Positions 25,066-34,977 of a stretch of 38,565 bases of DNA are shown here, in pieces. Positions within the stretch are counted from its first letter, which is position 1, and each line of letters opens with the position of its first letter. The stretch is from Clostridiales bacterium (lineage in GTDB: Bacteria > Bacillota > Clostridia > UBA1381): contig JAQXZB010000031.1 in assembly GCA_029226975.1 (NCBI GenBank), positions 1-38,565 on the forward strand, given 5' to 3'. Position numbers and translations under genes: made by a program. The notes beneath the pieces are model-generated. The model did not search any database, was not told where the DNA came from, and saw only the letters and a program-made list of their open reading frames with translations.

Positions 25066-27798
25066 ATGAAAAAAATCAACAAAATAGTTTCTTGCATATT
25101 AACAGTCATGTTGATTGTGACAAATTTTACAGTTGGAGTATATGCAAAAACGGAAAAAACCGTAAGTGACGACTATAGACAATATGAGGCTCGCGTTCTG
25201 CATGATTTAGGTATCATCGATACAGATATGCAAATCGAACAAAATATGTCGAGAGCGGAATTTGCGGGAGTATTTGCAAAGTTTATGAATATCAATGCAG
25301 ATACGGCAGTTAATATGGCGGATGTAGCGGATATAGAAGATGAGTATATATATGCTCCGTCAATCAGACTGATGCTGGATAGGGGATATATGTCTCTTGA
25401 CGGAAAGAAGAATTTCTTCCCCGGAAGCGCCGTTACATATGCCGATGCGGCTATGGCATTGGTTAAGGCACTCGGTTATGAACCTTATGTCAGTGCAAAA
25501 GGAATCAGTGCCTACGGATATATCGATTGTGCTATGCAGATAGACATAGAACTTGCAGGGAAAGGGGAAAAAGACTCTCTGACATACGGCGATGTAATTC
25601 ACTTGCTGTTTTCTGCACTTGAGGTCAGTATCCTTGAAGCAAGGACCTATTCTTCAGAAAAAATTGAATATACAAATCGTGCCGGAAAGACACCGCTGAG
25701 CGAATGGCATGATGTTTATGTGACAAAAGGAATTTTATATAACATTGAAAATGGTACGGCGAGCGTTACTGTCGATAAAATCGGCAAAGAAGCCGTCAGG
25801 ATAGGAGACGGGATATACAGTGTCGGACAGGTGAAAGCTGCTGAATTTTTGGGATATGCGGTTAAGGGCTATTATTACGGCGGAAACAGAACGCCGGAAA
25901 ATGAATTGGTATCGATTATTCCGCTGCGCGGCAAAAACGAAATTACAAGTATAGATGCAGAGGACATTGTAAGCTATAAAGACAATGTTTTAACCGTTAA
26001 CAACGGAAACAGAAACAAGCAGTACGATATATCTCCGGCTACCGATGTCATTTATAACGGCGAAGCGGTAAGCTACGAAAACCGAGACAAGGCACTGAAT
26101 ATCGACTGTGGAACAGTGTTGATTAATGAAGTGAATTTTGACGGTGTAGATTCGGTAGTGATTGTAACGGCCTATGAAAACTATGTGGTAGGAGCAATAG
26201 ACAAAGAAAAACAAATTGTTTACGATAAACTGGATAACAACAGAAGTCTTAGCCTGCGTGATGATAACAGCGACGTTAAGATTAAAGAAACAAACGGAAA
26301 GATTATCAATCTTGAAAATCTTAATGTTGGCGATGTTTTGACTGTTGCCGCAAGCTTGGGCTCAATGAGAATAGAAGTTATCCGAAGCAATCAAAAGATA
26401 ATCGGAAATATATCCGAAAGAGGCAAGGAAGGCACAAAAGATGAGTATATAAAGATTGATGGCATCACGTATTCTGTTGCTAAAAACTATCGTGATTCAA
26501 AGACCGAACGCCTAAATTTAAATGCACCGGTATCTGTTACTTTGGACACATGGGGAAAGGTGGCGGACATTTCCGATGTAGATATGAGCGGATATAAGAT
26601 TGGCATATTAAAGACGGTGGGGATACTGGATCATTTAAGCCCTGAGAGACTTTCTATGAGAATTTTTGACAGAGATGGAAAAATGAGGGTTTATGAATCG
26701 ATAGATCGTGTGGTAATAGACAATTATCGTACAAAAACTGCAGAAGAAGCGAAAAATGTTTTGGAATCGGTAACCGGAATATCCGTTTATCAGCCGATAC
26801 GGTATTTATTAAATTCCGAAGGTCTGGTTTCAAATATTGACACGACATATTATAATGAAGCTGCGGGCGAGTCCGAGCAGAGTCTGCGGTATATCTGGCG
26901 GTCTTATAAAGACGACTATACAACTCGCGGGTATGGAACGGATATACAGTATATGTATTGGGCGAATAAAAATTTCGGCAGAAAATTTTTTGCGGGTCAG
27001 TGGGCGACGCTCATGAAGCTGCCGAGACAAAATACTGCCGATAATAAGTTTTTTGTCACCGAGGCTGAATGGGTTAGCGGAAGGTATTATTATGTTGACG
27101 CACTGGCAGTGGGGCGTGATAATTTTTGTGCCGATGTTGTGATACAGTATTATGACGCAGCAGAGGGCAGCACCGAGGGTCAAACGCTTCGTTACGGTCT
27201 GGTGACGGAGGTTGTATATGCAATGGATGACGATGGGGGAACTGCTTATAGAATTTCGTATATTGATGGGTACGGCGGCGGTACCCGAACAGAGTTTGTC
27301 GACAGCGACTGCAGCATAACAGACGCTGCGTCTGTCAAGCCGGGCGATACTAATACCTATCAAATATCCGAAGGCGATTTTGTTCGCTTTTCAACCGGTG
27401 CCGGAGACATGATTGTTAATGCCCAAGTCATATATGATGCGGAAACCGGAATGTGGGCAAGTGATATGCCGCATATCAGAGATGACAGAACAGAAGGAAT
27501 TGTAAACTGCAACATGGAGGTTAATGAGCTGTTCCACGGATATGTACTTCAGAATGAAAATTCCTATATACGTCTTTCAGGCGAAAAGCCGGACAATGTT
27601 ACAGATTCCATTATGGATAGTGCGTATGTGTTTAAAATTACAAACGCCACAGTCTATAAATATAATTCGCGCACAGGAAAACTTGTAGCTGTAGATGCTT
27701 CGGAAATCATTCCGTTTGAATATTCATATGGCGATTGCTCTGAGGTAATTACGGGTGATTTGGGCGGCTTAACACCGTTCGTAGTAATTTATAATTGA
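25066..27798 (+). CDS. S-layer-like protein with degenerate N-terminal SLH domains
   Basis: This 910-residue exported protein has a signal peptide (KKINKIVSCILTVMLIVTNFTVGVYA), then about 170 residues with three divergent SLH repeats (MSRAEFAGVFAKFMNI, FFPGSAVTYADAAMALVKALGY, LTYGDVIHLLFSAL). The remaining 700 residues are predicted beta-rich with no enzyme motif, with alternating short segments such as GDVLTVAASLGSMRIEVI and a C-terminal half containing several Tyr/Trp-rich blocks. This layout is common in S-layer or envelope structural proteins of Clostridia. It lies 21 bases after the SLH gene and 17 bases before the SLH-hydrolase gene, so it is co-transcribed. A structural role is inferred; I cannot name a family for the large region. 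Confidence 0.8.
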   Translation: MKKINKIVSCILTVMLIVTNFTVGVYAKTEKTVSDDYRQYEARVLHDLGIIDTDMQIEQNMSRAEFAGVFAKFMNINADTAVNMADVADIEDEYIYAPSIRLMLDRGYMSLDGKKNFFPGSAVTYADAAMALVKALGYEPYVSAKGISAYGYIDCAMQIDIELAGKGEKDSLTYGDVIHLLFSALEVSILEARTYSSEKIEYTNRAGKTPLSEWHDVYVTKGILYNIENGTASVTVDKIGKEAVRIGDGIYSVGQVKAAEFLGYAVKGYYYGGNRTPENELVSIIPLRGKNEITSIDAEDIVSYKDNVLTVNNGNRNKQYDISPATDVIYNGEAVSYENRDKALNIDCGTVLINEVNFDGVDSVVIVTAYENYVVGAIDKEKQIVYDKLDNNRSLSLRDDNSDVKIKETNGKIINLENLNVGDVLTVAASLGSMRIEVIRSNQKIIGNISERGKEGTKDEYIKIDGITYSVAKNYRDSKTERLNLNAPVSVTLDTWGKVADISDVDMSGYKIGILKTVGILDHLSPERLSMRIFDRDGKMRVYESIDRVVIDNYRTKTAEEAKNVLESVTGISVYQPIRYLLNSEGLVSNIDTTYYNEAAGESEQSLRYIWRSYKDDYTTRGYGTDIQYMYWANKNFGRKFFAGQWATLMKLPRQNTADNKFFVTEAEWVSGRYYYVDALAVGRDNFCADVVIQYYDAAEGSTEGQTLRYGLVTEVVYAMDDDGGTAYRISYIDGYGGGTRTEFVDSDCSITDAASVKPGDTNTYQISEGDFVRFSTGAGDMIVNAQVIYDAETGMWASDMPHIRDDRTEGIVNCNMEVNELFHGYVLQNENSYIRLSGEKPDNVTDSIMDSAYVFKITNATVYKYNSRTGKLVAVDASEIIPFEYSYGDCSEVITGDLGGLTPFVVIYN

Positions 27799-27815
27799 GG
27801 TGAGGAGGGCTTTCT

Positions 27816-30800
27816 ATGAAGTTAAAGAAAATAACAGCGTGTATACTGGCGTCGAGCCTGATATTTGCTTCAGTTTCCGCTATTGCCTACAACGACGTGC
27901 CGGAGGATTATCCATATGGCGAAGCAATTGCATTTTTGACAGATTCGGGAGTTGTCCAGGGGGACGGAAACGGAAATTTTGCGCCAAAGGAGCTTTTGGA
28001 GCGCGCTGAGTTTGCGGTCATGTTAGATGCAGCGTTTGATATTGGCGGTGAAGAACAGCATGATTTTACTGATGTGCCGGCAGGCGCTTATTACGAAAAA
28101 GCACTGGGCAGACTGCAAAAAGCGGGTATTTTAAACGGTAAGAGCGACGGTATTTTTGCACCGAATGACAGCGTTACCCACGAAGAAGCGGTAAAGATGA
28201 TTGTGGAGGCATATGAGTATGTCACCGGTGAGAGTATGATTAGCGGCGTTGAGGTTATCCCTAAGGATTATGACAGCGTTTCGGATTGGGCGAAGACATC
28301 AATGGATAAGGCGATGGAATATCGTATACCTTTGGTTTCGGAAGCGAATACACTTTCTCCGACAGCGGCGCTGACCAGAGGCGAGGCGGCGAAACTTGTC
28401 ACGAATGCACTGCTTTGTCTCGGTGAGCCGAAGCGGCAGCAGGGCATTCAGCCTACAAAGATTATACAAAATAAATTAGGAAATGTATATTATACAACGG
28501 AACCGGCTGCATTTGAAGTATCAACGGACTACAGCTTGATTCGCTACGAGGTCCGCGACTTTTATAATACAATAGTCAAAGAAGGCTATGCAAAAGCAAG
28601 AGGCGGCAGAGCAAAATTTGATTTTACCGATTTGGGAATCGGGCATTACAGCTTCTCGGCATATAGCCCGACAGACGATGAGACAACGGAGCTTTGCAAA
28701 ACCTTTTTCTGCATTATAAATGAGTATGATTTTACGGATATTGATCCCGAAACGGCGAAATTCGGCATAAACACCCATTTGGAAAATGCATGGCAGGGTT
28801 GGGAGCATGAGCTTTTGGAACTGGCAAACATTGCGGGTGCGAGAATTTTCCGCGACGGCTCCTGGTGGGAAAATGTTGAACGAGAAAAAGGTGTATATCA
28901 CTCGGGCTTGGCAAGTAATTCTATGGAATATGCCAAAAAGTATAATATGGCAGCGTGGGATTTAACTGTACAGACGCATAGATTTTACGACGGCGGCGTG
29001 ACACCTTATACGGAGGAAGGAATTAACGGGCAGGCGAATTTTGCAAACGCTCTTGCGGATTGCTGGAACGGTAGAATGAAATGGATTGACATACTCAATG
29101 AGTTTGAGGATACAAGTTCAGGACCGGAAGGCAAGAAGCCGCAGACTTTATATAATATTGTGAAGCGCTGCTATGAGGTTGTAAAGCCAAACCATCCGGA
29201 TGTCCAAATCGGTGTTACTGCCTACGGCAGTGAATGGGACGAAGAATTTTATAAGCTCGGTGCTTTTAATTATCTTGACTATTTGGGAGTACACCGTTAT
29301 CCGAAGATGGTAATAGGTGATACACCCGGTTTAGGACCCGAAACAGATATTAAGCCGCTATACGATAAAATAAAGACCATGGTGGATAAGTATAATACAA
29401 GCGGACACAAGGTACACATTTATATGAATGAAACGGGAGGGCATACGGCTAATTTTTCCGCCGGGGTTACATATCGCGAGCAGGCGGAGTATGTGCCGCG
29501 TATCCTGGCTACGGCACTGTCGGCCGGTTTTGAGAATGTAATATGGTACTCTTTGATGAACGACGGACATGATGAGAATATCAACGAGCAGAATTTCGGA
29601 CTCATTTATTCCAGCAAAGGTAAGTACGGAGATTGGGCACCGAAAGAGGCTTACCAGGCATACTGCGTGGCAACAAGAAAACTCTCGAGAGCCGATGTGA
29701 AGGAGACCGTAACGGATGGAAATATATACCGATATGTGTTTACCACAGAGGACGGGAAGGATTTGAGCGTGCTTAATGCGCTGAACGGAGCGGATGTTGC
29801 GCTGTATACCGATGAACCGGTTAAGATTACGAATATTATGGGCAAAGAGGAAATCTATACACCGGTAAACGGGAAAATCTATCTTGAACTAAAACCTGAA
29901 CCTGTATATGTTGAAGGAACGATAAATGTAAAAGAGGAAAAGCTGCCGGTTAAGGCAGAGCTGTCAAATTTAATCGTTGATTCAACGGCGAAGCTGAGTG
30001 TTGAAGTGGACGATGACCTAAATGCAGGCGATATTACTGCAGAGTTTAACGGAGAGAGCTTCATACCGGGCGAAGAATTGTCGATTGTAACGACCAAGAA
30101 ACAAGAAAAGGCTTCGATTGTGACGGTGGTGAAGGCTGATGGCAAGCCGTTTGCAAGATTGTATGATGATGTGGAATACAGACAGCCTTATGACCTGACA
30201 GTGAAGGAAAATTTGTCTATGAAGGAAGATATGAACATTGTATGCGATCTTGATTTTACCGTACAAAACAACATGGATGAGGATATAGCCGTAAACGGCA
30301 TCCGATATCAGTTTGGCGATCGGGAAGGAACCATAGAGGTTTCGGGTGTTATTCCGGCAAAGGAAAGTCAGACATGGCAGTATTCCTTTGATAAGCTGAC
30401 GTCCGGTCTGGTTTATAACGCAAGGTTCAACCTGATTTGCGATAAATATGAATCCGAAGCTGCGGATTTTGAAGGGAATTATGACTATAATGTAATGCCG
30501 CGCGGAAAGATGGTAATAGACGGAAAGGTTGACGAGAACCTTGAAAATCTGAAAAACTGTTTGTATATCCCGCCGGAATCCATGGTGAAAGCAATATTGA
30601 TGCCGGGATCGCTGTCAAATACCGAGGACTATAATGCACAGGCATGGCTGAGCTACGATGATGATAATGTATATCTATGCGTGGACGCAACGGATGATAT
30701 ACATTCCGCACCGCAAGCAGGGAGTAACATATGGAGTAATGATGGTATTCAGTTCACATTTTATGCCGATGGATTTGGGGATCTGAAGTACCCGCCAATA

Positions 30801-31172
30801 TCGGATAAAGATGATACATCGGCAATGGGCGAGCATTTCTATTATGAATTTGGTGTGTCGCTGCTGGATTCGGGTGTGACGGAAAAGGCATGTTGGCGTG
30901 ATGTTGCAAACGGCACAGCACCAAGGAGGGACTATCCTTATAATTATGTAATAAAACGTGATGAAACAACGAAGCACACAGTATATGAACTTGCAATCCC
31001 ATGGAGTACCATATATCCTCTTACCCCGGATAAAGTTGAGGATTTGCGTATGTCTGTTGTTGTTGTCGAGAATAATATGAATGGCCGAGACGGCTGGCTT
31101 GAATGGGGCGGCGGCATTGCTTATTCGAAGGATGTGTCTTTGTTTAAACATATTCATTTATTAAAGAAGTAA
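27816..31172 (+). CDS. SLH-anchored clan GH-A glycosidase with CBM9-like C-terminus
   Basis: This is an 1118-residue surface enzyme. Signal peptide; three SLH domains (about residues 24-200; YNDVPEDYPYGEAIAFL, DFTDVPAGAYYEKAL, LTRGEAAKLV); an Ig-like segment (about 215-300); a TIM barrel (about 310-600) with ILNEFED (acid/base candidate E429) and YMNETGG (nucleophile candidate E539); beta domains; and a C-terminal module (about 895-1118) of the CBM9-like type, with MVIDGKVDENL, AWLSYDDDNVYLCVDATDD and WSNDGIQF. The barrel is homologous to that of the giant protein (FGINTHLENAWQGWE against FGINTHFELNWLGWD), so both probably attack the same or related glycans, one wall-anchored and one carrying DUF6273-like repeats. 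GGAGG lies 7 bases before the ATG. The family number and substrate are not recognisable. Confidence 0.85.
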   Translation: MKLKKITACILASSLIFASVSAIAYNDVPEDYPYGEAIAFLTDSGVVQGDGNGNFAPKELLERAEFAVMLDAAFDIGGEEQHDFTDVPAGAYYEKALGRLQKAGILNGKSDGIFAPNDSVTHEEAVKMIVEAYEYVTGESMISGVEVIPKDYDSVSDWAKTSMDKAMEYRIPLVSEANTLSPTAALTRGEAAKLVTNALLCLGEPKRQQGIQPTKIIQNKLGNVYYTTEPAAFEVSTDYSLIRYEVRDFYNTIVKEGYAKARGGRAKFDFTDLGIGHYSFSAYSPTDDETTELCKTFFCIINEYDFTDIDPETAKFGINTHLENAWQGWEHELLELANIAGARIFRDGSWWENVEREKGVYHSGLASNSMEYAKKYNMAAWDLTVQTHRFYDGGVTPYTEEGINGQANFANALADCWNGRMKWIDILNEFEDTSSGPEGKKPQTLYNIVKRCYEVVKPNHPDVQIGVTAYGSEWDEEFYKLGAFNYLDYLGVHRYPKMVIGDTPGLGPETDIKPLYDKIKTMVDKYNTSGHKVHIYMNETGGHTANFSAGVTYREQAEYVPRILATALSAGFENVIWYSLMNDGHDENINEQNFGLIYSSKGKYGDWAPKEAYQAYCVATRKLSRADVKETVTDGNIYRYVFTTEDGKDLSVLNALNGADVALYTDEPVKITNIMGKEEIYTPVNGKIYLELKPEPVYVEGTINVKEEKLPVKAELSNLIVDSTAKLSVEVDDDLNAGDITAEFNGESFIPGEELSIVTTKKQEKASIVTVVKADGKPFARLYDDVEYRQPYDLTVKENLSMKEDMNIVCDLDFTVQNNMDEDIAVNGIRYQFGDREGTIEVSGVIPAKESQTWQYSFDKLTSGLVYNARFNLICDKYESEAADFEGNYDYNVMPRGKMVIDGKVDENLENLKNCLYIPPESMVKAILMPGSLSNTEDYNAQAWLSYDDDNVYLCVDATDDIHSAPQAGSNIWSNDGIQFTFYADGFGDLKYPPISDKDDTSAMGEHFYYEFGVSLLDSGVTEKACWRDVANGTAPRRDYPYNYVIKRDETTKHTVYELAIPWSTIYPLTPDKVEDLRMSVVVVENNMNGRDGWLEWGGGIAYSKDVSLFKHIHLLKK

Positions 31173-31186
31173 GGGAGAGATGCGGT

Positions 31187-32407
31187 ATGATAAGAAAAAT
31201 TAAATGCTTTGTGTGCTTTGCGGCACTGCTCTGTATGATAGGCACATCTATACCCGTTGGCGCGGTAAAGCCGAGCACAAACAGGCATTGGCTCAAAAAT
31301 TCGCCGAAAGAGAATATATTTAGCATAGATGGAACAACGCAGGAATTTGTGCTGCTTGAAACAACTGACAGTGATACATCAACATTCTTTGTTTTTGCCA
31401 AAGATTTTTATGGCAATATGCCGTTTGATACAGGCGGAAGTCCTGTTTTTGATCCGACTAACACGAAAAATGTTGGATTTTGGCTGAATAATGGATTGCT
31501 TTCAAGTGGATTTGTCGGAGAAAATCGAAAAACTTTTAAGCTTCCGGATGGTATTATCGAGCATATTGATACTAATCACGAGTGGAAAATAGAAGCGGGC
31601 GAGAACACGCCCGCACATTCGGTCACATGCGGGGTATGCTTGCCTTCCCAGGAGGAAGTTTTAAAGCATAAGGATAAAATTGGCGTCGAAGACGGAATTA
31701 ACGATGCGGATGTGTATACCGCGCACGGTTGGATGCTCAGAGATGTTTATATCGGACCCTTGTCCTTCCGTTACAATGCTCCCGCTGAGGGATTCAATGG
31801 CTTTGGAGATATATTTTCATGGGATACAGCGGGGAAGGGAATTGCAATACGCCCGGTGTTTTATCTTGACAAAGAGTTCTTTAAAGAGGTAAAGTTGGAT
31901 CTAAATAACATTGGTGATAATGTAATCTCAATGTTTAAGAAGATGTATAGCATGGATGATCTTCAAAACATATATACCGATGAAGAATTATGGGATGTTT
32001 TCGGATATAAATCGGGAATTGTGATTACAGTTCCCGGATTTACGGATAAAAATGGGGAAAAGGCAGAAGATTTAGCTAAGCAGGATTATATAAATGTCAT
32101 TGTAGATTTAAAATCCACAATGGTTAATGCTTGTGATGTTATGCTGCTGTCGGTTCTCTATGGCTCGGATAACTGCCCGATAAGTTTTTCGCGAAAACGG
32201 TTTGGAATGAACAGCGGTGAGAATAAGACAGTTGACATTGGGATGCCTTTGGAGGAAACCTATAAGGAAAAGGGTGCGTATATTAAGGTCTATGCACTTA
32301 GATGCGGCAACCGTCTTAATGCCCTTTCCAATGCGGTCAGAATACCATTGGATGCCGAAAAGACGGCAGAGTCTGCCGAGGATAACACATATGTAGCGTT
32401 GCCGTAG
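31187..32407 (+). CDS. Secreted protein with one divergent DUF6273-like domain
   Basis: This is a 406-residue exported protein: signal peptide (KIKCFVCFAALLCMIGTSIPVGA), one DUF6273-like domain (about 40-270) and a C-terminal beta domain (about 275-390). Landmarks remain recognisable but are clearly diverged from the seven upstream copies: FSIDGTTQEFVLLE, FKLPDGIIEHID, CLPSQEEVLKHKDKIG (in place of LSWTDFTTYAGKLG), WMLRDVYIG, and IRPVFYLDKEFFKEVKLDL. The closer fit of CLPSQEEV to the usual DUF6273 pattern supports the family link. It starts 14 bases after the SLH-hydrolase gene, so it belongs to the same transcript, and is followed after 84 bases by the sugar-binding lipoprotein. Function unknown; ligand-binding accessory role inferred. 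Confidence 0.8.
   Translation: MIRKIKCFVCFAALLCMIGTSIPVGAVKPSTNRHWLKNSPKENIFSIDGTTQEFVLLETTDSDTSTFFVFAKDFYGNMPFDTGGSPVFDPTNTKNVGFWLNNGLLSSGFVGENRKTFKLPDGIIEHIDTNHEWKIEAGENTPAHSVTCGVCLPSQEEVLKHKDKIGVEDGINDADVYTAHGWMLRDVYIGPLSFRYNAPAEGFNGFGDIFSWDTAGKGIAIRPVFYLDKEFFKEVKLDLNNIGDNVISMFKKMYSMDDLQNIYTDEELWDVFGYKSGIVITVPGFTDKNGEKAEDLAKQDYINVIVDLKSTMVNACDVMLLSVLYGSDNCPISFSRKRFGMNSGENKTVDIGMPLEETYKEKGAYIKVYALRCGNRLNALSNAVRIPLDAEKTAESAEDNTYVALP
31309..32000 (+). repeat. DUF6273-like repeat F (divergent copy)
   Basis: This is the eighth copy, alone in its protein and much less similar to the others than they are to each other, so it is probably the older form. Confidence 0.65.
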
Positions 32408-32491
32408 TTGATTGAATGGTAAAATTCAAAAATATGGTTATGCAAAACAGAACAAAGCAATAATTAAAATTATAATAAAGGAGAGATCAAG

Positions 32492-33913
32492 ATGAAAATG
32501 AGGATACGGAAAACCGGGAAAAGGCTGCTTGCGATGTTTGCGGCGGTTACGATGATGACGGGGGCGCTTGCAGGTTGCGGCAACATGGCATCTGATAAGG
32601 ACGATCAGGGCAGAACTGTCATATCCATTGGAAGCTGGCCGGACAAGGAGGGAACCGAAAAGGAGACGTTGGACGCAAGAAAGGCGCGTTTTGAAGAAGC
32701 AAACAGTGATGTTGTCATAATTCCCGATACCTGGGTGTTTGACATAAAGACATTTTCTGCAAAGGCTGCGGGCGGTCAGCTTCCAACCCTATATAACACA
32801 CATTTTACCGAGGTTCCGCAGATTATGTCGGCAGGATATTCGGCAGATATTACAGATACACTTAAAAAGCACGGATTATATGATAAGTTTAATAAGCAGA
32901 TTTTGGATATCGTGTCCAAGGACGGCAGGGTTTACGCTTTTCCGTTTGCTGCATATGTGCTTGGTATGGCATATAATGTAGAAATGTTTGAAGCGGCAGG
33001 TCTGATGGAGGCTGACGGAACACCCAAACAGCCCAAAAACTGGGACGAGGTTGTGGAGTTTGCCGTAAAGATTAAGGAAGCAACAGGAAAGCCCGGTTTT
33101 ATTTTCCCGACGGCAAATAACAACGGCGGATGGATATTTACATCTCTTGCATGGTCGTTTGGCGCTAAATTTATGGAGCAGGATGCCGACGGCAAATGGA
33201 AAGCGACCTTCGACAGTCCGGAAGCAGCAGCCGCACTTCAATGGATCAAGGATTTAAAGTGGAAGTATGATGTTCTGCCGGCAAATACACTGATTGACGG
33301 AACGGAATATTACAAGGTATTCGGCACCGCAAATGCCGGTATGATGATTTCAGCGGGCGATATTCCCGGAAAGGTGACCGAATATGGTATGCAGCCCGAT
33401 GATTTAGGTATGTTTGCCATGCCTGCGGGACCCAAGCGTCATGTTACATTGTTGGGCGGTTCGGTATTTGAACTTTCAAATAAAGCGACGGAGGATCAGA
33501 TTGATGCTGCTCTGCGCTGGTTAGAGGGAGAGTATACGCCTGAGGTAACGGACGAGTTTAAAACCATTACCGAAACGGCAATGAATAATGCCATTGAAGA
33601 AAATCAGCTCATCGGTATTAAATCGTTGAATATATGGGCAAACGATACAGACTCTGTCAAATATTCCCATAAGCTGATTGAAGATAAAGCAAATGCGAAT
33701 ATAAATCATGTTAAGCTGTATAATGACTTTACAGCGGACCTTGGCGAGTGCGAGATTCAGGCAGAGGAGCCGGTTTGTGCACAGGAACTTTATGGTGTAC
33801 TGGATTCCTGTATACAGGAGGTATTGGTGAATGAAAATGCGGATTGTACTGAACTTTTGAAGAAAGCAGCATCGGATTTCCAGAAAAATTACCTCGACAA
33901 TTTGGATTATTAA
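32492..33913 (+). CDS. ABC sugar transporter substrate-binding lipoprotein (family 1)
   Basis: This 473-residue protein carries a lipoprotein signal (ALAGCGN; the Cys would be lipid-modified and anchor it to the outer face of the membrane). It has the fold pattern of extracellular solute-binding protein family 1, which captures oligosaccharides for CUT1 importers: ISIGSWPD at the start of the mature domain, AKAAGGQLPTLYNTH, VYAFPFAAYVLGMAYNVEMFEAAGL, and PKNWDEVVEFA. AAGGAGAG precedes the ATG. It lies directly upstream of two permease genes, separated from them by a strong hairpin that would let it be made in excess. The bound glycan is presumably a product of the surface hydrolases (inference). 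Confidence 0.93.
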   Translation: MKMRIRKTGKRLLAMFAAVTMMTGALAGCGNMASDKDDQGRTVISIGSWPDKEGTEKETLDARKARFEEANSDVVIIPDTWVFDIKTFSAKAAGGQLPTLYNTHFTEVPQIMSAGYSADITDTLKKHGLYDKFNKQILDIVSKDGRVYAFPFAAYVLGMAYNVEMFEAAGLMEADGTPKQPKNWDEVVEFAVKIKEATGKPGFIFPTANNNGGWIFTSLAWSFGAKFMEQDADGKWKATFDSPEAAAALQWIKDLKWKYDVLPANTLIDGTEYYKVFGTANAGMMISAGDIPGKVTEYGMQPDDLGMFAMPAGPKRHVTLLGGSVFELSNKATEDQIDAALRWLEGEYTPEVTDEFKTITETAMNNAIEENQLIGIKSLNIWANDTDSVKYSHKLIEDKANANINHVKLYNDFTADLGECEIQAEEPVCAQELYGVLDSCIQEVLVNENADCTELLKKAASDFQKNYLDNLDY

Positions 33914-33925
33914 GTTTCAATTGCG

Positions 33926-33969
33926 CTGCAGGGGCGACCAAACAGACGCCCCTGCAGAATCGCATTTTT
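33926..33969 (+). terminator. Intercistronic hairpin / attenuator between binding protein and permeases
   Basis: A perfect 11-bp GC-rich stem (CTGCAGGGGCG 33926-33936 / CGCCCCTGCAG 33947-33957) with a 10-base loop is followed, after AATCGCA, by TTTTT. The position suggests partial termination or protection of the upstream mRNA, as is known for sugar-binding-protein operons. Confidence 0.75.
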
Positions 33970-34031
33970 GTCTGCAGGATGTGGAGATAAAGAATGAGAT
34001 GTGAATACATATTTAAGGGAGGTAGTGGCAA

Positions 34032-34964
34032 ATGAAATTTTCACAGGTTGATAAAAATAATTTAGGAAAAAAGATGAAAAAAAGGTCACGGTTAAAAAAC
34101 GATTTTGATGCGTGGATATTATTTTTGCCGGCGTTTATTGTACTGTACTTGATGATATGGCGACCGACTGTGATGGGTGCGGTATGGTCTTTCTTCAAAA
34201 TGAATGCCTACACCCCCGGCGATTTCTGTGGATTTGACAATTTCAGAAAGGTTATTACACATACGCAGTTTTTGCCCACATTGTGGAATACTGTGAAGTA
34301 TGTGTTATGGTCTCTTGTGTTGGGGTATTTGCCGCCGGTTATCATTGCTGTTATAGTAAATGAAATGGTTCATTTTAAAAATTTTTTCAGAATTACAATC
34401 TATCTGCCGGCAGTTATTCCGGCGATTGCTTCAATGCTGATATGGTATTATATATACTATCCCGATCAGTCCGGACTTTTGAATATGCTTCTGGCAAAGT
34501 TTGGAATGGAACCGTTCCAGTGGCTTAACAATCCTTCGTTTACGATTCCGGGTATTATGATATATTCCACATGGCAGGGCTTTGCGGGTACAATGCTTCT
34601 CTATTATGCGTCGGTGCAGTCGGTATCGGTTGAACTGTATGAAGCTGCGTTGATGGACGGAGCAGGCGTGTGGAAACGTGCATGGCATGTAACAAGGCCG
34701 CAAATAGAAGGAATCCTCATACTAAATCTTGTACGCCAGATTATCGGCGTTTTCCAGATTATGGAGCAACCGCTTGCGATGACGGGCGGCGGACCGAACG
34801 GCGCTTCAATATCCTTGGGATACCAATTGTATCAGTACGGTTTTAACAGCGGAGGCAAGGGGACCGGGCAGGCAATGGCACTGAGTGTAATTATGTTTCT
34901 TATCCTTATAGTGTTCACCTGTTTTTACTTTTGGTTGAACAAAAAGGTGGAAGATAGATATTAA
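34032..34964 (+). CDS. ABC sugar transporter permease (CUT1, LplB/MalF-type)
   Basis: This is a 310-residue inner-membrane permease with about six transmembrane segments, beginning with WILFLPAFIVLYLMIW. The cytoplasmic EAA loop that docks the ATPase is visible as YEAALMDGAGVWKRAWHVTRPQI (about residues 200-225). GGGAGG precedes the ATG. It pairs with the next gene, 13 bases downstream, to form the heterodimeric pore. No ATPase gene is present in the window. Many Firmicutes CUT1 systems share an MsmK-type ATPase encoded elsewhere, which would apply here. Confidence 0.94.
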   Translation: MKFSQVDKNNLGKKMKKRSRLKNDFDAWILFLPAFIVLYLMIWRPTVMGAVWSFFKMNAYTPGDFCGFDNFRKVITHTQFLPTLWNTVKYVLWSLVLGYLPPVIIAVIVNEMVHFKNFFRITIYLPAVIPAIASMLIWYYIYYPDQSGLLNMLLAKFGMEPFQWLNNPSFTIPGIMIYSTWQGFAGTMLLYYASVQSVSVELYEAALMDGAGVWKRAWHVTRPQIEGILILNLVRQIIGVFQIMEQPLAMTGGGPNGASISLGYQLYQYGFNSGGKGTGQAMALSVIMFLILIVFTCFYFWLNKKVEDRY

Positions 34965-34977
34965 GGAGGGGGATACA

